Source of the DNA: a virus
Direction: 5' to 3' (one strand)
IMG/VR virus record: IMGVR_UViG_3300025853_000044
Coordinates: 31,368 to 95,367 of that record
DNA length: 64,000 nt
Under the pieces are notes generated by a model. That model did not search any database, had not been told where the DNA came from, and saw only the letters and a program-made list of their open reading frames with translations. A program made the position numbers and the translations under genes. Shown piece by piece: positions 7,544-17,500 of this stretch. Position 1 is the first letter of the stretch. Each line of letters begins with the position of its first letter.

Positions 7544-8950
7544 ATGAAGAACATGTTACTCAAAGAATACCGTGCCGTTGAACGATTCCCCATTTTGAAG
7601 GCTTACCTTCATCACTTTTCACAGACCTCAATGAAGAATGAGATGCCGGGTTTGCTGTCATTCTTTTTCATTCAAGGACAAACTACACTACCATACCTCC
7701 GGTTACCTACTGGTGATACTCACCTTGACTTGCGAGTGCATGTCTTTTGGATTCAACCGTCCCGTACAGGGAAATCAATCGCTTGGAACTTTATCAGTGA
7801 CATTATGGAGCAGGCTGAGATTCCCTTTGAGTTGTTTGCATCGGGTACTGATGCAGGTTTGATTGGCTCAACCAACGCTATTCTTGATGACAAAGGAAAA
7901 CCTACTGGTGATGTAGAAACTGTAGAGGGTCTTCTTGCGGGGCGTAAGGGTATCAATTTTGACGAAGGTTCCATCCTTCTTACACCCAACAAGCACAGCC
8001 AAGAGACAGTATTGTACCTACAGACGGCGTGCAACCCTGTGGGTAGCGGCAACAACACACTCGTGAAGCACATGAAGGGAAACAAAATTGAGTGTCCCTC
8101 AATGGTGTCGTTGTGGATTACCACTTACCCACCAAAGGGTGTCAAAGATTATGTTCTCACGAAGGGTATCTTTCAGCGTGTGCTGTTGTACTATCGCCAC
8201 TGGGACATGGATGAGCGACAGGAGGTAAGCAATCGCCGTCTTGGTACATTCTTTGGCCGACCGCCCAAGAATGAAATCACCAAGGATGATTTGTATGCGT
8301 ACTTCAAGGATACAGACAAGCGTATTCGTGACCGCCTACTTGACATGGGTGAACTCACCTTCACACAGTGGTCGGAGATGAGCGGTGATGACAAAGAGAT
8401 AGTTGTACAGGAGCACATGTGGGAGATGTTTACCCCATCCGACGATTATCAAACGGCTTTGTATCAAGCGTCCGATGAGTTGTACGACCTGTTGCGAAAC
8501 ATGAGTCCATCCATGTCCGAGATTGTGGCATCGTTTACTCCCGCCATTGAGAACTACTTGGGTATCTTCTCAGTACACATGGCTATCCTTGATGAGAAGT
8601 GGGAGGTCACTGCGGAGCATGTGGACTTGGCTCACGAGATTTTGATTGACTTATTCCAAAACCTCATCGCATGGCTTGAGGATTCAGTTGAGGTTGGTGG
8701 CAACAAGCAGAAAGAGTCTAAGGCTCATGAGGGTATGATTGCCGCTTACAATGAATGTCAAGCCTACGAGATTGATGGGCATGGCGACGGGTGGCGATTA
8801 CGCTCCATGTTCTTCAACATCTACATGGAGAAAGCCAAGGTGTCCAAGAGCACCGCCGAAAGACACTTCAAGGATTACGGTGGCTCCCTGTTTAAGAGCA
8901 AGAAGAGCGGTGGGCGTGTGTTCATTCGCAAGGTAGGCGATGCACAATGA
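7544..8950 (+). CDS. AAA+/helicase-like ATPase, probable replicative helicase
   Basis: The 468-residue protein has a Walker A variant at residues 72-78 (PSRTGKS), a Walker B motif at 137-142 (INFDEG), a sensor-like SLWITTYPP strand, and GIFQRVLLYYRH with a plausible arginine finger. The C-terminal 90 residues look like a winged helix (MEKAKVSKSTAERHFKDYGG). In a block with clamp, polymerase and primase this is the natural candidate for the replicative helicase, comparable in layout to MCM-like or phage helicase/primase-associated ATPases. I cannot place it in a specific family by eye. GAGGGG directly precedes the ATG. Confidence 0.65.
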   Translation: MKNMLLKEYRAVERFPILKAYLHHFSQTSMKNEMPGLLSFFFIQGQTTLPYLRLPTGDTHLDLRVHVFWIQPSRTGKSIAWNFISDIMEQAEIPFELFASGTDAGLIGSTNAILDDKGKPTGDVETVEGLLAGRKGINFDEGSILLTPNKHSQETVLYLQTACNPVGSGNNTLVKHMKGNKIECPSMVSLWITTYPPKGVKDYVLTKGIFQRVLLYYRHWDMDERQEVSNRRLGTFFGRPPKNEITKDDLYAYFKDTDKRIRDRLLDMGELTFTQWSEMSGDDKEIVVQEHMWEMFTPSDDYQTALYQASDELYDLLRNMSPSMSEIVASFTPAIENYLGIFSVHMAILDEKWEVTAEHVDLAHEILIDLFQNLIAWLEDSVEVGGNKQKESKAHEGMIAAYNECQAYEIDGHGDGWRLRSMFFNIYMEKAKVSKSTAERHFKDYGGSLFKSKKSGGRVFIRKVGDAQ

Positions 8951-9549
8951 GCGACATACTGGCACTGGATATTGAAACTGCGAACTTTTCTCATGAAATA
9001 GGTGGGTGGCACAACACTCACTTGTTTGAGCCATCGGTGGTCGCTACATGGGACGGGCACGATGGAACGATTTACTGCAACGAGGGATTGGATGTGGACA
9101 ACAAGGTGAAAGCCTTGCACCCACGCACCCTCGGTGACGATTTAGCCAACCATGTGGAGAAGGGTGGTAAAATCCTTGGACACAACATAAAGGCATTTGA
9201 CTTACCAGTGCTGAGGGATGCACTGGATTGCTGGACAGCCAGCGACTTGATGAAGTCGGATGCTGTCGTTGATACTCGCAACTTGGTACGCAGTGCCGCA
9301 TTAAGTGTTGGGAGGGTGGATACATCGCTTGGTATGCTTACCAAGCACACCTTCAACACCAATAAGTTGATGAACAGTGCGGATGCACCCGTGGCTTGGA
9401 GAGAAGGCCGGTATGATGAGGTGGCGAAGTATTGCTTAAGCGATGCTCAACTTACCTACGACTTGTATCAGTTTGGAAAAGCCGAGGGACATGTCCTCTC
9501 AAGGAGCCTTGAGTCGGGAGAAGTTGTAGAAATAGAAGTGGAATGGTGA
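8947..9549 (+). CDS. DEDDy-type 3'-5' exonuclease (DnaQ-like)
   Basis: The 200-residue protein has all three motifs of the RNase H-fold exonucleases: LALDIE (D8, E10), GHNIKAFD (N80, D85), and KYCLSD (Y162, D166). The tyrosine four before the last aspartate marks the DEDDy subclass. It is a stand-alone enzyme, additional to the proofreading domain of the polymerase, so it may trim ends, process primers or degrade host nucleic acid. It overlaps the ATPase gene by ATGA and the chaperonin gene by seven bases. Confidence 0.88.
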   Translation: MSDILALDIETANFSHEIGGWHNTHLFEPSVVATWDGHDGTIYCNEGLDVDNKVKALHPRTLGDDLANHVEKGGKILGHNIKAFDLPVLRDALDCWTASDLMKSDAVVDTRNLVRSAALSVGRVDTSLGMLTKHTFNTNKLMNSADAPVAWREGRYDEVAKYCLSDAQLTYDLYQFGKAEGHVLSRSLESGEVVEIEVEW

Positions 9550-11060
9550 AGAACATGACAGAAAAAGATAGCGCAAAAGGCGGAAAAGCACAGATACACA
9601 ACATTCGGGCGGCGAAGACGGTTGCAGAAACCGTCAAGACAACGCTTGGCCCGATGGGTATGGACAAAATGATGGTTGATGGTGGCGGTAATGTCATCGT
9701 CACGAATGACGGAGCAACAATCCTGCGAGAGTTGGATGTCTCCCACCCCGGTGGGAAGATGATTGCAGAAGTCGCTCGTACCCAAGAGTCGCTGTGTTAC
9801 GATGGAACAACAAGTACGGTCGTCCTTTCGGGACAACTGCTCGGCAACAGCGAGATGCTGTTTGAGAAGGGGTTGCACCCCAATGTGATTTGCCGTGGTT
9901 ATCACGAAGCCGCTCAAATGGCGGTGAAGTATCTCGTTAATGAGGTAGCCCAAGACAGCGATGACCGTGACAGGCTCGTGCATGTAGCCAAGACCGCCAT
10001 CACTGGTAAGACCCTTGAAACGGCTCTTGATGCCGTGGCGGAACTGTGCGTGAGCGCAGTGGAGAAGGCTGGCGATGCTGAAAGTGTCAAGGTTGTTTCG
10101 TTCCCCGGTGGCTCACTTGAGGACTCATACCTGTACAACGGTGTGATTGTCAACAAGGACTTCGTGCTTGAAGGTGACAACGATTACCAAAGCATGTTGC
10201 TCATCAACACGGGTCTTGAGACTGAGAAGGCTGAGGACAATGTGCAGGTGCAACTTGATGCTAAGTCGTATCAGTCCTTCAAGGGTGCAAGTAAAGCCGA
10301 CTTGGTGGCCAGTGCAAAGCACATCGTAGATGCCATGCCCAAGGGCGGTGTCGTGTTCGTGCGTGATGGTGTGAGCGACATGGTGTGTTCGTACCTCAAG
10401 AAGAACGGTATCATGGTCGTGCGTCGTATGCCTGAATCATCCATGCGTGCCTTGGGTCGCATGTCCGGTCTTGACATCGTGCAGGTGCCCGAAGAGATTG
10501 AAGGTGCCGCCGATGTTTCAATTACTCGTGAAAGAAAAAATGATATTTGGTATTTATTTGTTGGTAGCGAACAAGAGAATGAAGAGGCCACGCTGGTCTT
10601 GCACGGTGCTACCTCGCACACGCTGGAAGAAGTTGAGCGTGGGTTTGATGACGCACTGGGTGTTGTCTCGCTGGTCATGAAGAGTGGGCAGTTCGTCGTT
10701 GGTGGAGGCAACGCCTATGTGCGTATGGCCACGCACCTGCGCCAACATGCCGCCTCAGTGGGTGGACGGGCACAGATGGCCATTGAGTCGTTTGCTGATG
10801 CCTTGGAGGTCATTCCTGCCACCATCGCTGAGAATGCTGGTCATGACCCACTGGACACGATTCTCGCTATGCGCCACGAAATCCTACAGGGTAGGGTGTC
10901 GGTTGGCCCGGATGTCACCGAAGGTGGTGTGCGGGACTTGCTGGCTGATGGTGTGATTGAACCTGTAGCATTGGTGCGTCAAGCCGTGCTGAGTGCTGGT
11001 GAGGTCACTAACGCTATTCTACGCATTGATGACATCGTGGCTCGTCGCCCTACGCAGTGA
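9543..11060 (+). CDS. group II chaperonin (thermosome subunit)
   Basis: This is a full-length archaeal-type chaperonin. Seen in order: TLGPMGMDKMM, nucleotide loop VIVTNDGATIL (D56), YDGTTSTVVLSG (D87), GGVVFVRDG in the apical domain, VVGGGNAYV, IPATIAENAGHDPLD and the C-terminal EVTNAILRIDD. Differences from host-type proteins are YDGTTS for GDGTTS and GGGNAY for the usual GGGA-x-E. At 505 residues it is shorter than cellular thermosomes (about 540-550) and lacks the Gly/Met tail. It may fold virion proteins such as the 5999-residue tail protein, or replace host subunits. An ATG at 9555 is an alternative start. Confidence 0.95.
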   Translation: MVKNMTEKDSAKGGKAQIHNIRAAKTVAETVKTTLGPMGMDKMMVDGGGNVIVTNDGATILRELDVSHPGGKMIAEVARTQESLCYDGTTSTVVLSGQLLGNSEMLFEKGLHPNVICRGYHEAAQMAVKYLVNEVAQDSDDRDRLVHVAKTAITGKTLETALDAVAELCVSAVEKAGDAESVKVVSFPGGSLEDSYLYNGVIVNKDFVLEGDNDYQSMLLINTGLETEKAEDNVQVQLDAKSYQSFKGASKADLVASAKHIVDAMPKGGVVFVRDGVSDMVCSYLKKNGIMVVRRMPESSMRALGRMSGLDIVQVPEEIEGAADVSITRERKNDIWYLFVGSEQENEEATLVLHGATSHTLEEVERGFDDALGVVSLVMKSGQFVVGGGNAYVRMATHLRQHAASVGGRAQMAIESFADALEVIPATIAENAGHDPLDTILAMRHEILQGRVSVGPDVTEGGVRDLLADGVIEPVALVRQAVLSAGEVTNAILRIDDIVARRPTQ

Positions 11061-11064
11061 TACC

Positions 11065-11289
11065 ATGGGAAAACTGATGGACAAGTTGAGGCAGAAGTGC
11101 CCTGTGTGCAAAGCGTATGAGATACCTCGCCGCCTTCGTGGTCGCTTCATTGACTACGGTAGTGAGCGTGTGTATCTCTTGCACTGTCGCAAGTGTGGCT
11201 TCTTTTGGCTTGACCCATCAGTGAAGAAACTCAAGCCGTATCGTTTGAAGGGTATTTATTTGCACCCGTCAATGGACGAAGAGGAGTAA
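11065..11289 (+). CDS. small zinc-ribbon protein
   Basis: The 74-residue protein has paired CPVC and CRKC knuckles about 30 residues apart, a classic zinc ribbon, with a basic surface (RRLRGRF). It may bind nucleic acid or act as a transcription accessory, but this is not shown. I chose the ATG at 11065, four bases after the chaperonin stop, over an upstream frame extension that would run inside the chaperonin gene. Its TAA directly abuts the stop codon of the convergent gene on the other strand. Confidence 0.7.
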   Translation: MGKLMDKLRQKCPVCKAYEIPRRLRGRFIDYGSERVYLLHCRKCGFFWLDPSVKKLKPYRLKGIYLHPSMDEEE

Positions 11290-12480
11290 TCACTGCAACC
11301 GCACAAAAGTCGGGTCGGTGGCGTGGCTCACCGTACATACAAAGCGTGCATACCCACCGTCAGCGTCAGCGGTATCACCAATGGCTGATGTGGTAGAGTT
11401 GGTCAGTGCGAAGGTGCCGGTATTTGAACCATGAGTGTTTTTTATCTCAATGATGTAACCAGCAGGGAATGGGCCACTTGTAGTAACTGCAAACGACCCA
11501 CCGGGTGTTAGCACGAGGATGTTTGCATCAGCCGAGGTGATGTCAATGCTCGTGGCTGTGCTGGTCAACACACGGTCAAACACGGAACGGGTAAAGCGGG
11601 CGGCGTGGGTGCCGCTGTAGTACAGTACATCTTTCGCACTATCGCCAGCAGTTGTGCTTCCAATTTGAGAGCCGAATGATTGCCACAACGCACCAAAGCG
11701 GCTTGCGGTGAAATTACCTGTATCTTGGTTGTAAGCATCAAGTTCAGTGTGTATGTCCACAGGGGTTGTAGCACCTACGGCCCCACTGGTCACTGGTGAA
11801 AGGTACATTGGGGTAGGGCGCACAAACACTCGCTTGTCATTGCTTTCACTGATGGACAACTTAAGGTCGCCACCCGATGCAGAATAAACAACACGAAGAA
11901 CTGCAAGCACAACACTTTGCTTTACATCAAGACTTGCTAAAGGAGTGCTAAGAAATGCCGAAGGTGTAGTGGGATAGGTGTTAGATGATGTAGCCACAGG
12001 TGTGCCCAATTCCCATGTGATGCACTCTTCCGCAGTGTTGGTGCTTACATACACGACAATCAAGGCTTCCTGTCCACTGGTCAGTGCACTGTAATTTGAA
12101 GTGCTGGTATGGCTCCCTTGACGAGCATGATGGCTACTTGTTTGCAACTCCACATCTTGGGAAGAACCCGGCCCACCTGCAAACTTGTACAACACTCCAT
12201 CAAGCACTGCGTGACCACCCGCTACCCGCACAGTGTATGTGTTCGTGACTTGTTCACAAACACCCGGTAGGTCTTCGGGATTATCACGAATGCTTGCCGT
12301 ACCTGCTGTGTCTTCTTCAAGGATGATACCGTTCCCATGCACACCCTCAAGCATGTTTGTGAGGGAGGGGCTGGTGATATGTTCACCGTCTTCTAAACTG
12401 TCTGTAAAGACCCCGCTACCAGTCATTGCTGATGCGTGGTTTGCCGCTGTATGTCCCGATAATGGATTGCCTGTCATCAT
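11290..12480 (-). CDS. last gene of the virion block; probable distal tail or fibre protein
   Basis: The 396-residue protein is rich in Ser, Thr, Gly and Ala, with beta-strand texture throughout, for example SVVLAVLRVVY and AGYIIEIKNTHGSNTG. I recognise no catalytic motif. Position at the end of the tail module, after the giant protein and two distal tail candidates, suggests a fibre, tip or receptor-binding component. The N-terminus (LSGHTAANHASAM) is polar. It overlaps the upstream gene by ATGA. Confidence 0.55.
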   Translation of the reverse strand: MMTGNPLSGHTAANHASAMTGSGVFTDSLEDGEHITSPSLTNMLEGVHGNGIILEEDTAGTASIRDNPEDLPGVCEQVTNTYTVRVAGGHAVLDGVLYKFAGGPGSSQDVELQTSSHHARQGSHTSTSNYSALTSGQEALIVVYVSTNTAEECITWELGTPVATSSNTYPTTPSAFLSTPLASLDVKQSVVLAVLRVVYSASGGDLKLSISESNDKRVFVRPTPMYLSPVTSGAVGATTPVDIHTELDAYNQDTGNFTASRFGALWQSFGSQIGSTTAGDSAKDVLYYSGTHAARFTRSVFDRVLTSTATSIDITSADANILVLTPGGSFAVTTSGPFPAGYIIEIKNTHGSNTGTFALTNSTTSAIGDTADADGGYARFVCTVSHATDPTFVRLQ

Positions 12481-12821
12481 GCCACCTCAATTGCGATTTG
12501 GATTTTTAATTCATTTGCTGATGATTTAGTTATAGGGGAAATTGTGTACCGAGCCACGGGCGTGAAATCGCTTGTATCACGGAACTGGATGTACACCTCC
12601 TTTATTTGGTCAGCAAATGTAGTGTCATAGGGTAGTTTGGCCTCAACGAGTAGAGAGGTGTCGTCCACGATGGTGATGGTGGGGGTAAGGGTGATAGCAG
12701 GGCGACCCGCCGAGCCATCGTCAGTGGTGGCTGGTGTGCCGTCAAAGCCCAAAATCACCTCGTTGATGTTGCTGGCGAGTGTGTCAAGCAACAACCTTCG
12801 CATGTAATCGCTAATCGGCAT
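12477..12821 (-). CDS. small tail-module protein
   Basis: The 114-residue protein starts MPISDYMRRLLLDTLASNINEVILG and ends in beta strands (VEAKLPYD, VYIQFRD, KIQIAIEVA). This resembles small baseplate or tail-fibre attachment proteins of phages in texture, but no family is recognised. AGGAGG seven to twelve bases before the ATG supports the start. It overlaps the 471-residue gene by 11 bases. Confidence 0.5.
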   Translation of the reverse strand: MPISDYMRRLLLDTLASNINEVILGFDGTPATTDDGSAGRPAITLTPTITIVDDTSLLVEAKLPYDTTFADQIKEVYIQFRDTSDFTPVARYTISPITKSSANELKIQIAIEVA

Positions 12822-14226
12822 AGATGTTCCTCCTTTCCACTGTCTTGTTTACTCCAATAGGCAAGCCATTTCCGCCTATCAGTCCACGATTATGTGTTCC
12901 CTTCACACCACCGATAAGGTATGCTGTGTTAAATACTCCTCTTTCCTTAACGACCGATACGATACGCAACTCCACCTTGCCAAACAAGGCCAAGTTCTGT
13001 TCCACCACCTGCACATAGGTGGCGGGGTTGCTGTCGTTTGCGCCCACGCTACTGCCCTCGGCCACGCCCTGTAGGATGCCCTCAATACCCGTATCTAAGT
13101 TCATCATTGTGAGGTCGCTCATGTTCTTCATTGGCATGTGTTTAACCTCAGTAACTACTTTGTTACCACCGTCATACTTGACAGTCATACCGGGACGCAG
13201 ATTGAGTAGGTTGAGGTGGCCAGCACTGGATATAGAGCCACGGATGAGCGAGCGTGATTTGAGTACCTGCCGTGCTACACGACGGGCGGCGTTGGTGGTG
13301 CGGGCGGTGTTGTCCACGATAGGTGCGCTGTCCTCTCGCACTTCCTCTACCTGTCCTTCTACATCGTCCACCGTGACAATCACCAAGTCATTGAGAGCCA
13401 ACGGCTGGCCTTGCACAGTGACACGGTTAGCGATGTTCTCAATCGGGTTATCGGTCTTGGCACCGAATCGCAGGTTCTTGTCCACGAACACGCTTGCCTC
13501 GCTGAATGTGATGGGAATGTACAACAGGTTGCCGAAGCGGTCAAGCAGGAGCATACGGCTGTCGTGACGGCCAAGGAAGCGCAGAGCGGTCATGAGGTTC
13601 ATGTTGTTGAAGTCTTGACCCACGAAGCGTGTGCTATGCTTGCGTGCTGATGATGCGGTGACATTCTGTGGGCGTGAGATGTTCACGCTGGTTGCACCGC
13701 TGTTGATGGACTCACCAAGGCGCACAGCCAAGTCTGTGGTACGCAGGCCCACATCCACAGGCTGGCCGAGTTTGACAGTGCGACCAGTGAACCCGATACC
13801 ATCCAGCGTCTTACCCTTCATGTTGCGTAGGTTTACCAACACACCAAACGATGATGATTCAACCGTGTGCGGCAACAGGCGTTGCGCTGATGCGTCAGCG
13901 TTGTAGATGAGCATGGGGCTGTTGGTGCTGGAAATTAAATCATCAGCAAAGAAAGGGGCAGTATTGAGTGAATGACCGGGGGTATTGTTATGCGACAACT
14001 GGATGTACGATTCACCCTCAAGGATGCGGTAATTGCGTTGCGGCATCACTTGTAAATTACGAGTGTTTTTCTTTTCTACCGTGACCTTAGCCTTGTTTGC
14101 CTTCTGCACGCTGATGCGACCGTGATGAATGGCGTTGTCCACGAACACGGGCTTACGCACATGCGTCATGACCTCATCTGCATCAGTGCTGTACCGACCA
14201 GTCCTTGTGTTCTTGAGGACGGTCAT
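12811..14226 (-). CDS. probable baseplate/tail hub protein
   Basis: The 471-residue protein lies downstream of the giant tail gene. Its middle and C-terminal parts show the pattern of hub proteins such as phage D-like proteins: LFGNLLYIPITF-type strands, ENIANRVTVQGQPLALND, LRPGMTVKYDGG and VSVVKERGVFNTAYLIGG. A hub would cap the tail tube and hold the tip. The N-terminal 60 residues are basic (RTGRYS, KANKAKVTVEKKNTR). The hub role is inferred from texture and position, not from a clear homologue. Confidence 0.45.
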   Translation of the reverse strand: MTVLKNTRTGRYSTDADEVMTHVRKPVFVDNAIHHGRISVQKANKAKVTVEKKNTRNLQVMPQRNYRILEGESYIQLSHNNTPGHSLNTAPFFADDLISSTNSPMLIYNADASAQRLLPHTVESSSFGVLVNLRNMKGKTLDGIGFTGRTVKLGQPVDVGLRTTDLAVRLGESINSGATSVNISRPQNVTASSARKHSTRFVGQDFNNMNLMTALRFLGRHDSRMLLLDRFGNLLYIPITFSEASVFVDKNLRFGAKTDNPIENIANRVTVQGQPLALNDLVIVTVDDVEGQVEEVREDSAPIVDNTARTTNAARRVARQVLKSRSLIRGSISSAGHLNLLNLRPGMTVKYDGGNKVVTEVKHMPMKNMSDLTMMNLDTGIEGILQGVAEGSSVGANDSNPATYVQVVEQNLALFGKVELRIVSVVKERGVFNTAYLIGGVKGTHNRGLIGGNGLPIGVNKTVERRNIYAD

Positions 14227-14235
14227 GGCTTAACC

Positions 14236-14571
14236 TCAGCAGTTCCATCGCTTCAAGGATGCTCCCTTTGGTGTGAGTTTACCACCTTTACTGGTCGGGC
14301 CTTTGACACCCGACATGCGAGCGCAAAACGATTTACGACGCTTTGCCTTCTTTGAGCCGGGTTTGAGTTTGCTTGGTTTGGTTGTCACGGGAGGTTTGAG
14401 GTTTGCACCACTCTTACGCTTGGCGGCGGCACGACCTTTAGCGTTCAGTCCACCTTTCTTACTGTGCTTATTTGGGTTATAACCATGAAATGGCTTACTT
14501 TTTTTGGCCTTCATTACAGCAAAGGCTAATTCAGCAGGCGAACAACAATCACAAAAATCGTAATCCATCAC
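14236..14571 (-). CDS. small basic protein of a family common in marine phages
   Basis: The 111-residue protein is very lysine-rich. Its core GGLNAKGRAAAKRKSGANLK, followed by PPVTTKPSKLKPGSKKAKRR, SFCARMSGVKGP and a terminal ASLKRWNC, is a pattern I recall from short uncharacterised proteins of marine tailed phages and large viruses (a DUF6321-like domain; assignment from memory). It may bind DNA or another acidic partner. The N-terminus carries a cysteine cluster (DYDFCDCCS). It overlaps the giant gene by four bases. Two further small basic genes (56089-56487 and 56901-57092) share this style. Confidence 0.7.
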   Translation of the reverse strand: MMDYDFCDCCSPAELAFAVMKAKKSKPFHGYNPNKHSKKGGLNAKGRAAAKRKSGANLKPPVTTKPSKLKPGSKKAKRRKSFCARMSGVKGPTSKGGKLTPKGASLKRWNC

Positions 14572-17500
14572 GAAGCATCACCACTATGGTCATTTGAATT
14601 GTAGGAGACATCTCCTTTATGTCCTTTGGGATGCAGGGATTGGGAGAAACGAGGCTGGACGGTGTAATCCATGCGCTCTTCCTTGCTCTCGCCCTCTTGA
14701 TGGGTGCGGCGGCGAGCGGCATCTGCACGGTAGTGTTGCAGGGTGTTTTCACTCATCACGACACGAGTAATCTCGTTGTCCAATAACGATGAATCAAAGC
14801 CCGTGGCGGCGGTGCCGATGATTTTCGGGCCTTGACTCATTGGCACAGTGTCACTTGTACTGATGTCCATGTAGTATGCGGGCGCATAAGGTGGGTTGGT
14901 GTCGGGGTTGGTGCTACGAATGTAGGAGCCTGCCGATGCTTGACCGTTGGTTGTCTCGTACACATATAGCCCGTACTTACCACCAGCGGTGGCACCGAAG
15001 TAGTTGCTACCATACTGTGGGCTTGATGAGTGCAAGTTGAGGTTGGAGCGGAACATCTCGGCATGTTGTTTGTCCAGTAAACGAACTGGGCGCAACATGT
15101 AGGAAATGCGCTTGTCGGTGAGGTTGGTACGCTGGTGCCCGTTGGTGTCGGTTTGATATGGGTTGCTGGACTTCCATTGTGAAACATTGTTTGTGAATCC
15201 GTATTTTTCCGCAAGGTAGCCTTCTACTTGTTGTCTTTCTGTTGTACTCATAGCCCGATTATACTGAATGATTTCTGCAATTTTACCTTTTAATTCAAAC
15301 GAACCTACATGGCCGATACCATATGGGTCTTCATCAGCCACATACCAAGCACCAGTGCTACTTCCTACACTAACACCTTGTAAAAATAGTTCAAAGTTAG
15401 CGTTGCTACCTGCGCCATCTCCACCTGCTATGGTTCCAGTAACCAATTCTGCTTGATTAACGACTACAGCATTACTTGGGGAGTTTACAACAGTGTAAGT
15501 AGTGTCAGCACCACCTCTCCACTGCCACTTGTCGCTTGAATCCCACCGAATAAACAACGAATGACCAGCACGGGTTACTGGGCTGTTTGCGAATGTTTCC
15601 AAAACCCCTTGAGCATTTCCATCGTCGTCATCCGACCAAGCAACGACAAAGAGTGTTACATCGGTAGTGTTTAAGCGAGCATCAAATGGTGTACTCATAA
15701 TGTCTGTTCCATCACAATCTACAACTGGCATGTTGTTCACATTGGATGATGACGCAATATAGACTGGTTGTTTGGATGCAGTAGATTGTGTGAACTCAAA
15801 GCCATGCGGCCCGCTGTCTTTCCATGATGTTACAGCCGCCCCGTCTGCCAAATCAAGGCTATCGGCTTTGAGCCACAACGCCATGCCGGATGTGGGAATG
15901 CCGCCCCATTCAGTATCGTCAATAGGTGATACGAAGTTGCGGGCTTCTGCAATGTAGGTACCGCCGAGTGGGTTGAAGTTGGAGGTATGGGAGAGTCGCA
16001 TAGCACCACCCTGCGGCTGGCCGCTGAAGTCAAGGGCGGTGAGGTCGTAATGGCCAATCGTCTGCGAGCCTGCTTGCATACCACCATGCACGATAACACG
16101 CTGGCCTACACCACGGTCGGAGTGTAGGCTGTGAGCCTCGGTGTTGATGGCAATGAGGTTATCATCCACACCCTCTACATTCTCAGTGTCAAGTCCAATG
16201 CGGGGTGCACTGCGGCTTACAGCGTCTTTGTGTGGAGAGTCACCGCTCACGGTTTCTACACGGTCGCTTACCACGGCTTCCGGCTTGAGCAAGCCGTCTT
16301 CTGCGATGTCAAGGCGTGCGCTGATACCACGAGGCACCTCGTCAGCCTGCAACACATCGTTGCGAGCACGGATGTAGCCGTCGTTCATGTTCGGCTCAGC
16401 GGTGTGATGAGACAACACAACACCCGATGCGTGATACGGCTCGTCAAGGGCTGTCAACACATCCTCGTTAAAGGCAGTAGGGTATCGCAAACCACGCCCG
16501 TGCCCGTCGTCGCCAACACGGTGAGCGTTGGTGGGGAAGTACACATCCACAAGTTCAGTAGCGTCGTTAGAGTTTACATTGTTAAGCCGTCCAGCAAAGC
16601 GTGGTATAGTAAAGCCCGTCGTGACACTGATGTTGCCCGAAGCATCTATCAACGCTTTCGTATTCATGATTGGGAAGCCACCGTTGTAGATTCTGTCAAA
16701 CGGTGTTTTGTTGCCGGTGCGGTCATATTCGTACACATCACCAGCATCCCACGCAGGGCGAATACCGAAACCACGAACAGGGTGACGGCGTACTTCTTCA
16801 CCACGGGTGTTACCCCACCAGTCCACCAAATAGTACGCTACAGCCTCATCCAACTTGTAGATGCCCTTTCCTTCTCCATCTCCCCACCAATCTCGTAGCA
16901 CGCCGCTTGCGTTGCGTAGTGTGCGTACAGGACAACCGAAAGCACGAGCCATACGCATTCCATCACTGTAGCGCACCTGCCATTCGGGTTTATCCACACC
17001 GAGCATACCGGAGAAGTTGGTCTGCCGTTCCATAATACCGAGTTGAGTGTTGGGGTATGTGCCATTGGAAAGACCGCTACCACCTGCGTATGTCCATGTT
17101 TCAGTCTCGCCTTGCACAAGTGGGCCGTGTGGATAACCCACGCTGGTGTTTGTCCCAGTTACAGCGGCTTCTCGGAATGCACGCATACCATACAACGACC
17201 ATTGTGGTTTGTTGTAGGGTTGGCGTAGGCCAATACGATAACCGAATGGTCGGGTGCGTGTTTGTACAGGAGTGAATGTGAGCGTGCCATTCGTCACAGA
17301 CCCACCCGTGGTGGACGCACTCAACTCAAAGGTCGTAGCGTTGGTGATGGATGAAACCGTGGCACTTCCCGGTATGCCTGTGCCACTTACTCCCATACCG
17401 ACTACAAGTTTTGCCGTAGAATCCATGGTGATGGTCGGGTCATTGTTGTAGTCGCATGTTGCATCGGTAAACGCATCGTATGTGGATTTGACCACACCGT

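Noticed and set aside
10993-11289. Longer 98-residue form of the zinc-ribbon gene
   Set aside because: The extra 24 residues lie within the chaperonin coding sequence in another frame; the ATG at 11065 right after the chaperonin stop is more likely.
16131-16898. A 255-codon rightward open frame within the giant gene
   Set aside because: It is antisense to a continuous 5999-residue frame, has no ribosome-binding site or domain texture, and many such frames occur opposite this gene by codon bias.
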